64,000 nt of DNA, taken from contig NC_083601.1 in assembly GCF_029168945.1 (NCBI RefSeq), positions 19,992,160-20,056,159 on the forward strand, given 5' to 3'. The stretch's first letter is position 1. Each line of letters starts with the position of its first letter. The notes below the pieces were generated by a model. That model was not told where the DNA came from, did not search any database, and saw only the letters and a list, made by a program, of their open reading frames with translations. A program made the position numbers and the translations under genes. This document shows positions 10,386 to 22,530 of this stretch, in pieces. This stretch comes from Cannabis sativa. Its lineage: Eukaryota; Streptophyta; Magnoliopsida; Rosales; Cannabaceae.

Positions 10386-11603
10386 CTTTCAGTTAATAAC
10401 TCGTATTACTCAGTGCTGTTTGATTCTGGGGCTACACATTCTTATGTGGCAGCCAGAGTCTTTAGTAAATTGGATAGACCGTTTGATAGATATGAATCAG
10501 GGTTTGGAACCATATTACCTGGCGGAGAGTTAGTTATCTCCAAAAGGTGGATTAGGTCTATGCCGATCAGAATAGATGGTAGAGAGTTAAGTGCTGACTT
10601 GATAGAGAGGAGCCTGGTAAAGTTCGATATTATTTTAGGAATGGATTTCCTATCAAAATATTCAGCTAGTATTGATTGCAAAAGGAAGATGGTGATCTTC
10701 CAACCGGAAAGTGAAGAACCATTTGTGTTTGTTGGATCAGTTCGGGGATCTCGGATCCCGGTGATTTCGGCCATGTCAGCTAGGGAATTATTGCATGGTG
10801 GATGCTTAGGGTTTCTGGCCGTGGTGGTGGACACCACTCGGCCAGATACCATTGGGCCAGAGGACATCAAGGTGGTTCGGGAATTTTTAGATGTTTTTCC
10901 CGAAGAACTTCTAGGGTTACCACCTCAGCGGGAGATTGACTTCGTAATAGACTTGGCACCATGGGTGGAACCGGTTTCCAAGGCCCCATATAGAATGGCT
11001 CCAGCTGAACTTAAGGAGTTAAAGATTCAGCTCCAGGGGTTGCTTGACATAGGGTTTATTCGGCCTAGTGTGTCACCCTGGGTAGCCCCGGTTTTGTTCG
11101 TCAAGAAGAAAGATGGAACTATGAGGATGTGCATCGATTACAGAGAATTTAACAAGCTAACAGTGAAGAATAAATATGCACTACCTAGAATCGATGATCT
11201 GTTCGATCAACTTCAGGGGAAGACGGTCTTTTCCAAGATTGATCTCCGCTCGGGTTATCATCAGTTGAAAATCTGAGAGGAGGACATTCCGAAGACGACT
11301 TTCCGTACTAGGTATGGACATTATGAATGTATGGTTATGTCGTTTGGACTAACCAATGCTCCTGCAGCATTTATGGATTTGATGAATAGAGTATTCAAGG
11401 ATTTCCTCGATATCTGTGTGATTGTGTTTATCGACGACATCCTTGTGTACTCTCAGTCAGAAGAGGAGCATGAGTTACATCTTCAGATGGTTTTGCAACA
11501 GCTTCGGGAACACAAGCTTTATGCCAAATTCAAGAATGTGAATTCTGGCTATCTCAGGTGTCCTTCTTAGGGCACATTGTTAGTAAAGATGGGATCAATG
11601 TGG
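10386..11603 (+). pseudogene. pol: Gypsy pol, 5' part: protease and reverse transcriptase
   Basis: The aspartic protease active site DSGATHS starts at 10422. The reverse transcriptase follows, with [20 protein letters not shown], the [12 protein letters not shown] motif and the catalytic FIDD box (two Asp codons at 11433-11438). TGA at 11274 breaks the frame where relatives have arginine. A one-base loss near 11536 shifts the frame before the GHIV segment. The gene is then cut at 11603 by the Copia element and resumes at 22531. No functional enzyme can be made. Confidence 0.92.
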
Positions 11604-13497
11604 TGTTGGGTTTTATGCCCTAAATAAAACTCATTTCAATATAATCAGATTTACTTATTAATATAGATCAGAAATAACATTTAATGTTGCATGGTTCACA
11701 TGATTTATTTCATGATTATATGTACATAATGTATAAATTCATCTGAAACCCTTTTCACATACTTGATCCTGTTTATTGTGTTGTCAACACATTGGAAAGT
11801 AAACATGACTATGTGAATAAAGTTTCCTAAATTTATCAGACATAGGGTTTTACTGATATGATAATCTACAACAGAGTTTACTTGCATTTGGAGAAGGGCT
11901 ATGTTCTTTCCAGAGCATTGGTTAAAGTAAAGCTCAGGTTGGATGCATGGAGTATGCATCGAAAGGGACCAATATTGAACTTTGACTTAGATTAATTAAA
12001 CTTACCGTAATATCTATTCAAGTCAATATCGCCAAGTTGATCCTAGATCAAATGTTCTTAATCCTGTTATGATTAGGCTCAATCTTGAAAGGCTATTCGT
12101 GTTCTTTGATTTGTTAGTTAAGCCTACTTTTAGGTCAGGGTGAAACGTACATTTTGAGAACACGGTAGTGCAATTGAGTGGGAGTGCTATCATAAACATG
12201 GAATCTATAGCTTCTATCTGGCGAATAGTAAGTAAAGGATGATCTCCTTCGAGATTGACCAAACGAAAATAAATGGTGGAGTACTCATTTCACATAAGCT
12301 GAAATATCATTTATACGGGGTCAAGTGTTTTAAGGAATAAATACATTGTAGGGTGTAACGGTAATTTAATCCCTTTACAGTGTAGATCATTCATATAGAG
12401 GATCATTGATCACATTAGGATTATAACCATGGATAACTAATGACGTGTCTATATAGTGGAACATATAGAGCATTCTATATACTGAGAGTGCAATTCTAAG
12501 TTCTATGCGTGGATTCAACGAAGAATTAATAAGTTAGTGAATTTTAGTGCTAAATTCTTGATCTACTTATTGGAAGCTCGGTTATATAGACCCATGGTCC
12601 CCGCACTAGTTGAGATAATATTGCTTGTAAGACTCATATAATTGGTTTTGATTAATCAATTATAATTCTCAATTTAGACTATGTCTATTTGTGAAATTTT
12701 CACTAAGTAAGGGCGAAATTGTAAAGAAAGAGTTTTAGGGGCATATTTGTTAATTATGATACTTTGTATGGTTCAATTAATAAATATGATAAATGACAAT
12801 ATTATTTAATAATTATTTATAGTTATTAAATAGTTAGAATTGGCATTTAAATGGTTGAATTAGAAAATTGGCGTTTTTGAGAAAATCAGATGCAGAAAAG
12901 ATAAAATTGCAAAATTGCAAAAAGTGAGGCCCAAATCCACATGTATAGGGCCGGCCACTTTTGTAGGGTTTTCCCTCTGATATTTTCATTATTTTAATGC
13001 CAAATAATTCAAACCTAACCCTAGTGGAATGCTATAAATAGATAGTGAAGGCTTCAGGAAAAAAACACTTTTATCTGACACTTTTTGAATCAGAAAAACC
13101 TGAGCCTTCTCTCTCCCTATCTTTGGCCGAACCCACTCTCTCTTTCTTCTTCCTTCAATTTCGAAAATCTTAGTGTATGAGTAGTGCCCACACACAGCAA
13201 GTGATACCTCAATCATAGTGAGGAAGATCGTGAAGAAAGACTTTCAGCAAGAAGGAGTTTCAGCATCAAAGATTCAGAGAAAGAGATCCAGGTTCAGATA
13301 TTGATAATGCTCTGCTACAGAAAGGAATCAAGGGCTAGATATCTGAACGGAAGGAGTCATTATATTCCGCTGCACCCAATGTAAGGTTTCCTAAACTTTA
13401 TATGTGTTTATTTCATCGTTTTAGAAAGTTCATATTTAGGGTGTTAATAAACATACTTGTGAGTAGATCTAAGATCCTGGTAAAATAATTTCCAACA
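11604..13497 (+). repeat. 5' LTR of the first Copia element
   Basis: This 1,894-bp LTR has a TATA box TATAAATA at 13033-13040 followed by a pyrimidine-rich stretch with CTTCTCTCTCCC, a plausible promoter. It carries the empty CTTGTAAG site (around 12625) that is occupied by a MITE in the 3' LTR. Confidence 0.93.
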
Positions 13498-13499
13498 AC

Positions 13500-13516
13500 T
13501 GGTATCAGAGCCATGG
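13500..13516 (+). other. Primer-binding site of the first Copia element
   Basis: TGGTATCAGAGCCATGG begins two bases after the LTR end and complements initiator tRNA-Met. Confidence 0.9.
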
Positions 13517-16500
13517 TAATTGATTTACTTGCAAGAAATTTGGACTTTAAAACGATTGTTTGTTTGTTTTTGGATGGTATCATGTTGTATTGAGTGTTAT
13601 TTGATGATTGATTGATGTTTGTGAATTTTCGTGAAAAATAATTGCAATTCTGTTTCTGGAATTATTTTTATTGGATAATATGGAAAAAATTAAGCAAGTT
13701 ACTTTTTTTACAGAACTCAATTTCGATTTAATTTGAATTAGTTATGATTTTTTGAAGATTCGGAAAAATCGGAGTACATCTTGAAATTTTCTGCGATCGC
13801 GAAAACTGTCCGTACAGCTCACAATTTTTTTTCGTTTTTCTTTGTTTTTTCATTCTTTTTCATGGAATTAACTTCCGATTTTTTGTGTAGTTCTGTATTT
13901 ATACTATTACTATTCCTAATTCAATTCTAATTATCATTTTGAATTAATTTAATATTTTTTAAATTTAATTCAAGATATTAGTGTAATTTGAATTTGAAAA
14001 TAGTTAGTATGTATCTTTTTTGCTTAATAATCTATCTTATTTTTAAATTTGATTATATCTTATCTTATTTTTAAATTTAAGGTCAGATTTTAAATATTTT
14101 AAATTATTTTTTTTTTTAAAAAATAATTTGACCTTATTTAAATTTAAAATAAGATAACTATAATCATGTAATTTTAAAAAGATGTAAGATATTTTGCTAA
14201 CTTTTAAATTTTGTTATTTTATTTATTTAAATTACATTTAAAATCTGAAAAAGATATTCATTTATCTTTTTTAATTTTTTATTTAATTTTTATTTATAAA
14301 ATAACATTTAAATTTTAAAAGTAGTTAGCAAATTTTGAAATGATATTTAGGTTGCTTGAAACCTAATTTTTCAAAATTGTAGGTTTAATTTTAAATTTAA
14401 TTTTTTTTTTAAAATTTCGAATTTTTCAAATTTCTTTTAAAATTTTCGAAAATTATTTTATTTAATTAATTATTTAATTTAAAATTAAATAAATCCTACA
14501 TCCAACTATCCAACTAATCTTGTTGCAGGAGTATGTGTTTTATTTTGTGTGTAAGTTTTCAAAACCTATTATTACTTGATTGCAATAGCCATGGTTACTT
14601 TTTGCCAGATCTAATGATCTAATGGCTCCATTGGTCAAGATAATAATTTGTAACAGGTAAATTTACAATCTTCTTTCATCTGTGTATGACCTAGCAACAT
14701 GATAGGACCCATCCAAAGTGTGCCTGTGTGAGCCTATGTGTTTAATTTCATTATAGATGCATATAAGTTGTTGTTGCGAAAATAAATTATCATAGTTCTT
14801 GATAGAATTTATTTAGGCCCATTTAGTTTCTGGCCTCAGTCAATTAATAACAGTTGTTCTTATTAAGGTTAAATTCCTCTCTTTTGGGCCTTGTGTGAGA
14901 GTTGGGAGCCATAGAAGTGGGTACGACATACTGAACCCAGCACCCCCTCACATGAACCACCCCAATTGTGAAGGCCCATTTGCCTGATTTGAATAACTGT
15001 ACTAGGTTAATTAAACTAGTTTAACCTAATAAAATTAATTAGCAACATAATTAATTTCATTTATTTTGAAATTAATTTAAGAAAATTATAGTTTAAAGAA
15101 TTTTTTATTCTAAGCTAAACTATATGTATTTTCTTGTATTTAATTAAATATAGAATTATAACCATCTAGATTCTTTCTGGAGCTTAATTTAAAATTTTCA
15201 TTAAATATTCCTATTTAAGTTGATATTTAGTTATCTACAACTAACCAACTTAAATCTGAATATCTTTTGGATTTAAAATTTCAAAATTAAGTTGAGGAAT
15301 TTTAGGCATTGGTTATTAAGATTCTTTAGATATTTTTTTAAGTTAATATCTTTTCGAATATTAACTTAAAATGGAATATTTTAGATATTTTTTCAGGTTA
15401 ATGTCTTTTCAAATATTAACTTAAAATAGAATATTTTTAAATTAAGTGGTTACAACTTAATTTTTGATATTTAATTAAATTTAAATTTGAAAATATTTAA
15501 GTTCTAGATTTTTTATAATACAACTTAAATTAGATATTTTTTCAAATTTTGTGGAAAAGATACTTAGTCAAATAAGATATTTTCTAGATAGTTATTTCTA
15601 GACTACGTATTATTTCTAATATTAAATAGGAAAATATTATACATTGTGAAATTAATTATTTAAATAATTAATTTTGGTACAATTTATTTTAAGTATATTT
15701 TTTCCTAGTATTAAACTAGAGATTAATAATTAAGCCTTCTCTACACTTAATTATTTATTACTTGAATTTAATACATTTAATTAATTTGAAAATTAAATAT
15801 CTAAGTTGATTTTCATCATGATACTTAAATATTTCTTTTTCATGACACTTAATTAAATAGAAAATTATTTTTAGTTGAAATTTATTTTTTCAACTAAATT
15901 TAAATAATTTTCAAAATATATCTTTTCTTTATTTTATTAATCAAATTTCGAAATTGCATTTCTTAAATGCTGGAATTTCGAATTTTATTTGAAAAATAGA
16001 TTAAAGTTGTAAATTATTTATTTTTGGACCAACTTAAATCAATGATTTTTTCATTTATTGATTAATTTAAAATAAATTGAATTAAAGTATATTATTAGAA
16101 ATTGAATTAATTAGTCAAAGGAAAATCTAGATAGATGATATTTTTGCTTGAAGTATTTTTCTAGTGTATTTAATTAAATAGAAAATTAATGTTTAAGTTG
16201 ATTTTCATCATCATACTTAAATATTTGAAATTTTTCTTATATATTTAATTAAATAAGAAAATTATATTTTTTGTTGTAAATTAATTTTATTAATTAATTT
16301 TGGTCCAACATTAAATTAGAATAATTTTTCCAGGATTAATTTTTTTTTATTTTAACATGCATTTTCGAAAATTGTGTCCTTGAATACTTTATTTTTTCGA
16401 AATGCAATATATATTTATAGAAAATTAAATTTGAGTTGTAAATTAATTTAAATTAATTTTGTAACAGCTTAAATTGAATATTTTTCTAAATATTTATTGG

Positions 16501-17250
16501 AAATTATTACTAAGATGGAAATAATTCATATTATTTTCATATCCATCTAAGTAAAATTTATAAATATTAAATTAAAATTTATATTTAGAATTTTTCATTC
16601 TAAATTGGAAATTTTAATTAAATAAATATATATTTAAAATAAATAGATTAAATAAAGAGAATAAAAAAAATACAACTCTCTTTAAATAATGAGATTTATT
16701 ATTAAAATATTCGATCTCCATTGTTGGTCTTACAAAAGTTAAATATTTTCAATATAACCTCGAGACGCTAGACTTCGTCCCCCTATGGATGGTTATTCGT
16801 TGAACGCATTTAACACCGTAAGATTTCATTTGATAAGTGTTTTGTGAATTTTCGTCTCTATTTAGACTCTCCCCTACGGTGACTACTTAGAGATAAACTC
16901 ATAAAACATGAAACGATGGTGGAAGCTCATAAAATAAGAATAACCTTGACTCTCGCCTACCGGGACAACGTTGGATTCTTATTTTGATCGAATAAAAGGT
17001 TGCTAGAATGGTTTCTATTTTAGATGAGCTGACAACTCTATTCAATAAATGATACTTTGACTCTCGCCTACGGGACCTTTGTATCAGTTTGTTGAAAACC
17101 TTGGAAATTATTTAGGATTGTATGTTTTAGTATTTTCACTAGTCATTCCTACTTGCTATATGTTTATAATTTCTGAATTGTGTATGAATTTATATTGAAC
17201 CATGTTAATTTCTGTTATTAAGTTGTTGTTTAATTTCGAATCTTCATTGT
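13517..17250 (+). other. Long AT-rich leader with two conserved islands
   Basis: This is about 3.7 kb without ORFs between the primer site and the first pol traces. Two less AT-rich islands stand out. One lies at about 14640-15030, including TTGGGCCTTGTGTGAGAG and GAAGGCCCATTTGCCTGA. The other lies at about 16700-17130, with CTTGACTCTCGCCTAC at 16945 and a near copy at 17055. Both islands recur in the same order in the second Copia element. A gag domain is not recognisable here. Confidence 0.7.
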
Positions 17251-17959
17251 TGGTCTAACATGTTTGTTTTTCTAATGAGATAAATCCCTAATGGATTTTC
17301 ACCATTAGACATACATAATAGTGTAAGATCTCGAAAGATAAATATTGTATATGCAACATCTAGCTGTTCATCAATTGATGACACCTTAGACTAGTATTTT
17401 TACAATATGAAACAAGAAGATTACATAAATAAGATTACTTTGTCTTTCGCTAATCAAAGCATCGTTGGATTCTTATTTTAAACGAAATTATCCTAATTCC
17501 TCTTAGCTTATTCATTTCGAATTAGCTCAATAACATATCATTGGATGAATGGTCTATAAATCATTTCATGTCATTCTATATTTTCTCTTAAGAAATTAAA
17601 TGACGCATATGATTATAATCCCGAAATTCTATTCCCAATTGATATAAATCCTCAATCTTAGAAATCTCCTACTTGTATAGGCAAATCTGACTTAGAGTTT
17701 GTATTAGTAGTGGTGGTCCAAGATAGAATTACTCATCATATTTAGTATAAATTTAAGTCTTTGACTTTAATTTTAGATTCCAAATAGAAATTTTCTTATA
17801 TTTCTAATTCCAGAATACAATACAGTTACACTTTCTCAAGTGTTTAATATCCATCTTCTATTAATGGATTAAAACTGTATGGAATATGAGTTAGGTATTC
17901 TGTGACCAGGATCCACTTGCAGTATTCTAAGAACTCTTTGATGTAACTATACCTAAGTC

Positions 17960-19800
17960 ATCAAAACGACACAACCACATTTTTTTTATTAATCTAAGAC
18001 ATTTGTATCTTGTTCATAGTGGATTTGATAAGATCAATCTCTGCAAAGAGTTAATATGCCTATATCCACTGAAAGTAGTTCATCTCATTCGCAGATGGAT
18101 GTACATTCAGGGGTGGATATGAGTTTTTCGTTGTATTCTTAAAACAATAACTCTAGATTATACCTTTTAGCAAGAAATTTGAAATGTTTGAAAAATTTCA
18201 TTAATTTCTAGCAATGGTTAAAACCATTAAGGTAAGTGGTTAAAGATCTTGCGAACTGATAGGGGTCGAGAAATAGTTAGTAGATATGCAGTTCAAAGAT
18301 CATTAAATTGATTTTTGAATTATATCCAAACTTACCTCCCTAGAAATTTCGAGTTGCATGTTGATGATTAGTTACTAGTCGTTGCCTAATTCCTTCTATG
18401 GTAATACAATTTCAGAATGATGTAATGGTTGTATACTAAATGTAAATCATTACTAGATTCATGGATGACCTAATCAAAATCTTAAGAAAAGCTAGAACTG
18501 TTAACCATGGTTTGTTAGCTATTCTAAGTGATTAGGGGTGGACCATCCCATTGTCAATAGATAAGAGTGTGTTTGTTCAAACAAATACTACTTTTCTAAG
18601 ATAATGACTAAGTCTTAAAACAAGTAGCAAATAAAGGAGATATTTTGTTTCTTGATTCCAAAAGTGTTCTATCATCTTATATAACCTATGATGATCCCAC
18701 TGCCTCTGTTGTCTTGTCACAACCGAAGAGGTCAATACCATTTAGTTTTCTTAGACATAATTCACGGTACCTTGTCGTAGTGGGAGAATTTCTAAGAACT
18801 CACCTTCTTATGACTTGGGAGATACTAGTGATTTAAATCCATTGTGAGTTTAAACAAGTAATGGATTGTCAAGATAAGAAACTAAGAAGAAAGCCAATAG
18901 AACTATGGTTTAATCCATTCACATGGAATAACCTAAAGTTTTCTACTACAAGGACATAAAAGGAAATTTTCGTTTATAAGTCTATTCAATAGACTTAACA
19001 AAACTTCATGTTCCTAGTATTATAGGTTTGAGTTTATCTAAACCTATGGCTTGTGGTATACCTGGTAATTACTTACTCTAATGCAAGCAACTTACTTTAG
19101 TAAGATGCTGAAGCATTTTCTTTCTAATGGCAATCTATAGAAGCTTCACAACTTCTTAGGCATAGATTTTATCTAAGGAAAAGTCTCAACTATTCCAAAA
19201 AAGATAAAGCCATGAAAGAATTTCTTATATCAACAGTGAGAGGTCTTAGATATGCTTTTGTATGCCTTAGACTAGACACCTGCTGTTGAGTGGAAGTAAT
19301 GAGTAGGTATCAGATTAATCCAGGAGAAGAACATTGGAAGACAAACAAGTAAATCTTAAGATTAAGAAGAGGAACTATATGTTAGTCTATAAGGGTGTGT
19401 TTAAAACTCTTAGACTACACCATATCAGATTTCGAAATTTTCCTTTGTGCTAGTAAATCTTTCTGATAAGATGGTGGTTACTCTGGGGGTGGAATAGTGA
19501 TTTTGGAGAAGTGTAAAAACCTATCTGAAGTCTCTAGGTCTACCAGAGAGAGACTGAATGTTAAAGCTGCAGGAAAGGTACTTATTCAGTCTAAGGAAAG
19601 TTCTATACATCTTTGGCACCATTCCAAATTGCCTTAAACCTGATTAACCAAAAGTAGTTGCCAAAGGTATAGAATCCAATATCCCAAGAGAGTAGACATA
19701 TAGAGAGGAATTTCACATTATCAATGATTTTGTGATTAAGGAAGAGTAATGGTGGAGAAAAAGGTTGTGGTTAATTCAACCTTTCAGATCCTATTACGAG
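17960..19800 (+). pseudogene. Decayed Copia pol (integrase and RT/RNase H traces)
   Basis: Broken frames keep short Copia signatures in order. A pre-integrase-like NLRHLYLVHSGFDKINLC lies near 17989, and integrase KILRTDRG at 18243-18266. A piece resembling the variable linker follows, which includes a 63-codon open stretch at 18645. The end of the RT domain reads MSRYQINPGEEHW at 19299-19337. The region is shorter than a full Copia pol (about 4 kb), so the central reverse transcriptase has largely been deleted. Stops are frequent and nothing is translatable. The family call is secure; exact domain limits are not. Confidence 0.75.
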
Positions 19801-19878
19801 GAGTTTACTACTACTACACTTGATTTGTATATCAAGGTGTTGAGATTATTTGAAACGCACTTTTTGTTTTATATTAGT

Positions 19879-19890
19879 GCAAGTGGGAGT
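19879..19890 (+). other. Polypurine tract of the first Copia element
   Basis: The purine-rich run AAGTGGGAG lies directly before the 3' LTR and is the usual plus-strand primer. The second Copia element has the same tract. Confidence 0.75.
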
Positions 19891-19891
19891 T

Positions 19892-22530
19892 TGTTGGGTT
19901 TTATGCCCTAAATAAAACTCATTTCAATATAATCAAATTTACTTATTAATATAGATTAGAAATAACATTTAATGTTGCATGGTTCACATGATTTATTTCA
20001 TGATTATATGTATATAATGTATAAATTCATCTGAAACCCTTTTCACATACTTGATCCTATTTATTGTGTTGTCAACACATTGGAAAGTAAACATGACTAT
20101 GTGAATAAAGTTTCCTAGATTTATCAGACATAGGGTTTTACTGATATGATAATCTACAACAGAGTTTACTTGCATTTGGAGAAGTGTTATGTTCTTTCCA
20201 GAGCATTGGTTAAAGTAAAGCTCAGGTTGGATGCATGGAGTATGCATCGGAAGGGACCGATATTGAACTTTGACTTAGATTAATTAAACTTACCGTAATA
20301 TCTATTCAAGTAAATATCGCCAAGTTGATCCTAGATCAAATGTTCTTAATCCTGTTATGATTAGGCTCAATCTTGAAAGGCTATTCGTGTTCTTTGATTT
20401 GTTAGTTAAGCCTACTTTTAGGTCAGGGTGATACGTACATTTTGGGAACACGGTAGTGCAATTGAGTGGGAGTGCTATCATAAACATGGAATCTATAGCT
20501 TCTATCTGACGAATAGTAAGCAAAGGATGATCTCCTTCGAGCTTGACCAAACGAAAATAAATGGTGGAGTACTCATTTCACATAAGCTGAAATATCATTT
20601 ATACGGGGTCAAGTGTTTTAAGGAATAAATACATTGTAGGGTGTAACGGTAATTTAATCCCTTTACAGTGTAGATCATTCATATAGAGGATCATTGATCA
20701 CATTAGGATTATAACAATGGATAACTAATGATGTGTCTATATGGTGGAACATATAGAGCATTCTATATACTGAGAGTGCAATTCTAAGTTCTATGCGTGG
20801 ATTCAACGAAGAATTAATAAGTTAGTGAATTTTAGTGCTAAATTCTTGATCTACTTATTGGAAGCTCGGTTATATAGACCCATGGTCCCCGCACTAGTTG
20901 AGATAATATTGCTTGTAAGTAGGGGTGTTCATCCGATCCAATCCGCACTTTTTTGGTCAAACAACATCCAATCCGCACTAAGTGCGGATTTCATATTTTG
21001 GATCCAATCCGATCCGCATAAAAGTTTAAATCCAATCCAATCCAATCCGCAATAGTGCGGATTGGATCGGTTATTTTGGATCAGTTATTTTTTTAATAAT
21101 AAATTATTTAATATTTCATAGAAAAAAATTAAAAAAAGGCTATTGTTTCTTAATCTCCAATAATAATCTATTTCCATCTCTATTTATATATAAATCAAAC
21201 CAATATATATATATCAATATATATGTACTTATCTTTAGATTTACACTAAAATATATATGTATCTCTTACTAAAATAACTAAGCTAGTATACATATATTTA
21301 AATTTATGTGTATGTGTCTATGTGAATAAGAATTATTTTTCTTGTGTTTTTTATTATAAAATAAATAAAATGCACCAACTCAATATGTTACTAAAAGAAG
21401 TTTGTGTTTTTTTTTTTTTTATTAATATATATTATATATTATATATTATAATTTTTTAAAAATATGTATAATTAAGTGCGGATTGGATTGAATCGGTTAC
21501 TTTTTGAGGTCAAACAACATCCAATCCGCACAAGTGCGGATTTTGGATTTTTCAATCCAATCCAATCCGCACAAGTGCGGATATCCGCATTTTGCGGATT
21601 GGATTGGATTGGATCGTGCGGATTGGATTGGATCGGATACTTTGTGAACACCCCTACTTGTAAGACTCATATAATTGGTTTTGATTAATCAATTATAATT
21701 CTCAATTTAGACTATGTCTATTTGTGAAATTTTCACTAAGTAAGGGCGAAATTGTAAAGAAAGAGTTTTAGGGGCATATTTGTTAATTATGATACTTTGT
21801 ATGGTTCAATTAATAAATATGATAAATGAAAATATTATTTAATAATTATTTATAGTTATTAAATAGTTAGAATTGGCATTTAAATGGTTGAATTAGAAAA
21901 TTGGCGTTTTTGAGAAAATCAGATGCAGAAAAGATAAAACTGCAAAATTGCAAAAAGTGAGGCCCAAATCCACATGTATAGGGCCGGCCACTTTTGTAGG
22001 GTTTTCCCTATGATATTTTCATTATTTTAATGCCAAATAATTCAAACCTAACCCTAGTGGAATGCTATAAATAGATAGTGAAGGCTTCAGGAAAAAAACA
22101 CTTTTATCTGACACTTTCTGAATCAGAAAAACCTGAGCCTTCTCTCTCCCTATCTTTGGCCGAACCCACTCTCTCTTTCTTCTTCCTTCAATTTCGAAAA
22201 TCTTAGTGTATGAGTAGTGCCCACACACAGCAAGTGATACCTCAATCATAGTGAGGAAGATCGTGAAGAAAGACTTTCAGCAAGAAGGAGTTTCAGCATC
22301 AAAGATTCAGAGAAAGAGATCCAGGTTCAGATATTGATAATGCTCTGCTACAGAAAGGAATCAAGGGCTAGATATCTAAACGGAAATAGTCATTATATTC
22401 CGCTGCACCCAATGTAAGGTTTCCTAAACTTTATATGTGTTTATTTCATCGTTTTAGAAAGTTCATATTTAGGGTGTTAATAAACATACTTGTGAGTAGA
22501 TCTAAGATCCTGGTAAAATAATTTCCAACA
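19892..22530 (+). repeat. 3' LTR of the first Copia element, carrying a MITE
   Basis: This LTR is 2,639 bp. The excess over the 5' LTR is 745 bp, exactly the 737-bp MITE plus its 8-bp duplication. The TATA box lies at 22066-22073. Confidence 0.93.
20920..21656. mobile_element. hAT-like MITE in the Copia 3' LTR, TSD CTTGTAAG
   Basis: The termini are TAGGGGTGTTCA and TGAACACCCCTA, and CTTGTAAG flanks at 20912-20919 and 21657-21664. The empty site is present in the 5' LTR near 12625. Both subterminal regions are packed with ATCCAATCCGCAC-type repeats in inverse orientation. The centre is AT-rich. Non-autonomous; the family call rests on the 8-bp target and TIR. Confidence 0.92.

Larger units (their letters stand above)
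11604..22530 (+). mobile_element. Ty1/Copia element inserted in Gypsy pol, coding region decayed
   Basis: LTRs start TGTTGGGTTTTATGCCC and end TTCCAACA, with a tRNA-Met primer site and a purine tract. The target duplication is TGTGG (11599-11603) and GGTGG (22531-22535), one mismatch. The internal part is 6.4 kb, of which more than 3 kb before any coding trace is AT-rich leader. Copia order is shown by a decayed pre-integrase segment, an integrase LRTDRG motif and then a decayed RT/RNase H end. It lies on the same strand as the host Gypsy element. By eye the LTRs show about 15 differences in the first 660 bp. Confidence 0.9.

Noticed and set aside
12989..13216. 75-codon minus-strand frame, repeated exactly at 22022-22249
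   Set aside because: It recurs only because it lies in both LTRs of the Copia element, antisense to the LTR promoter region.
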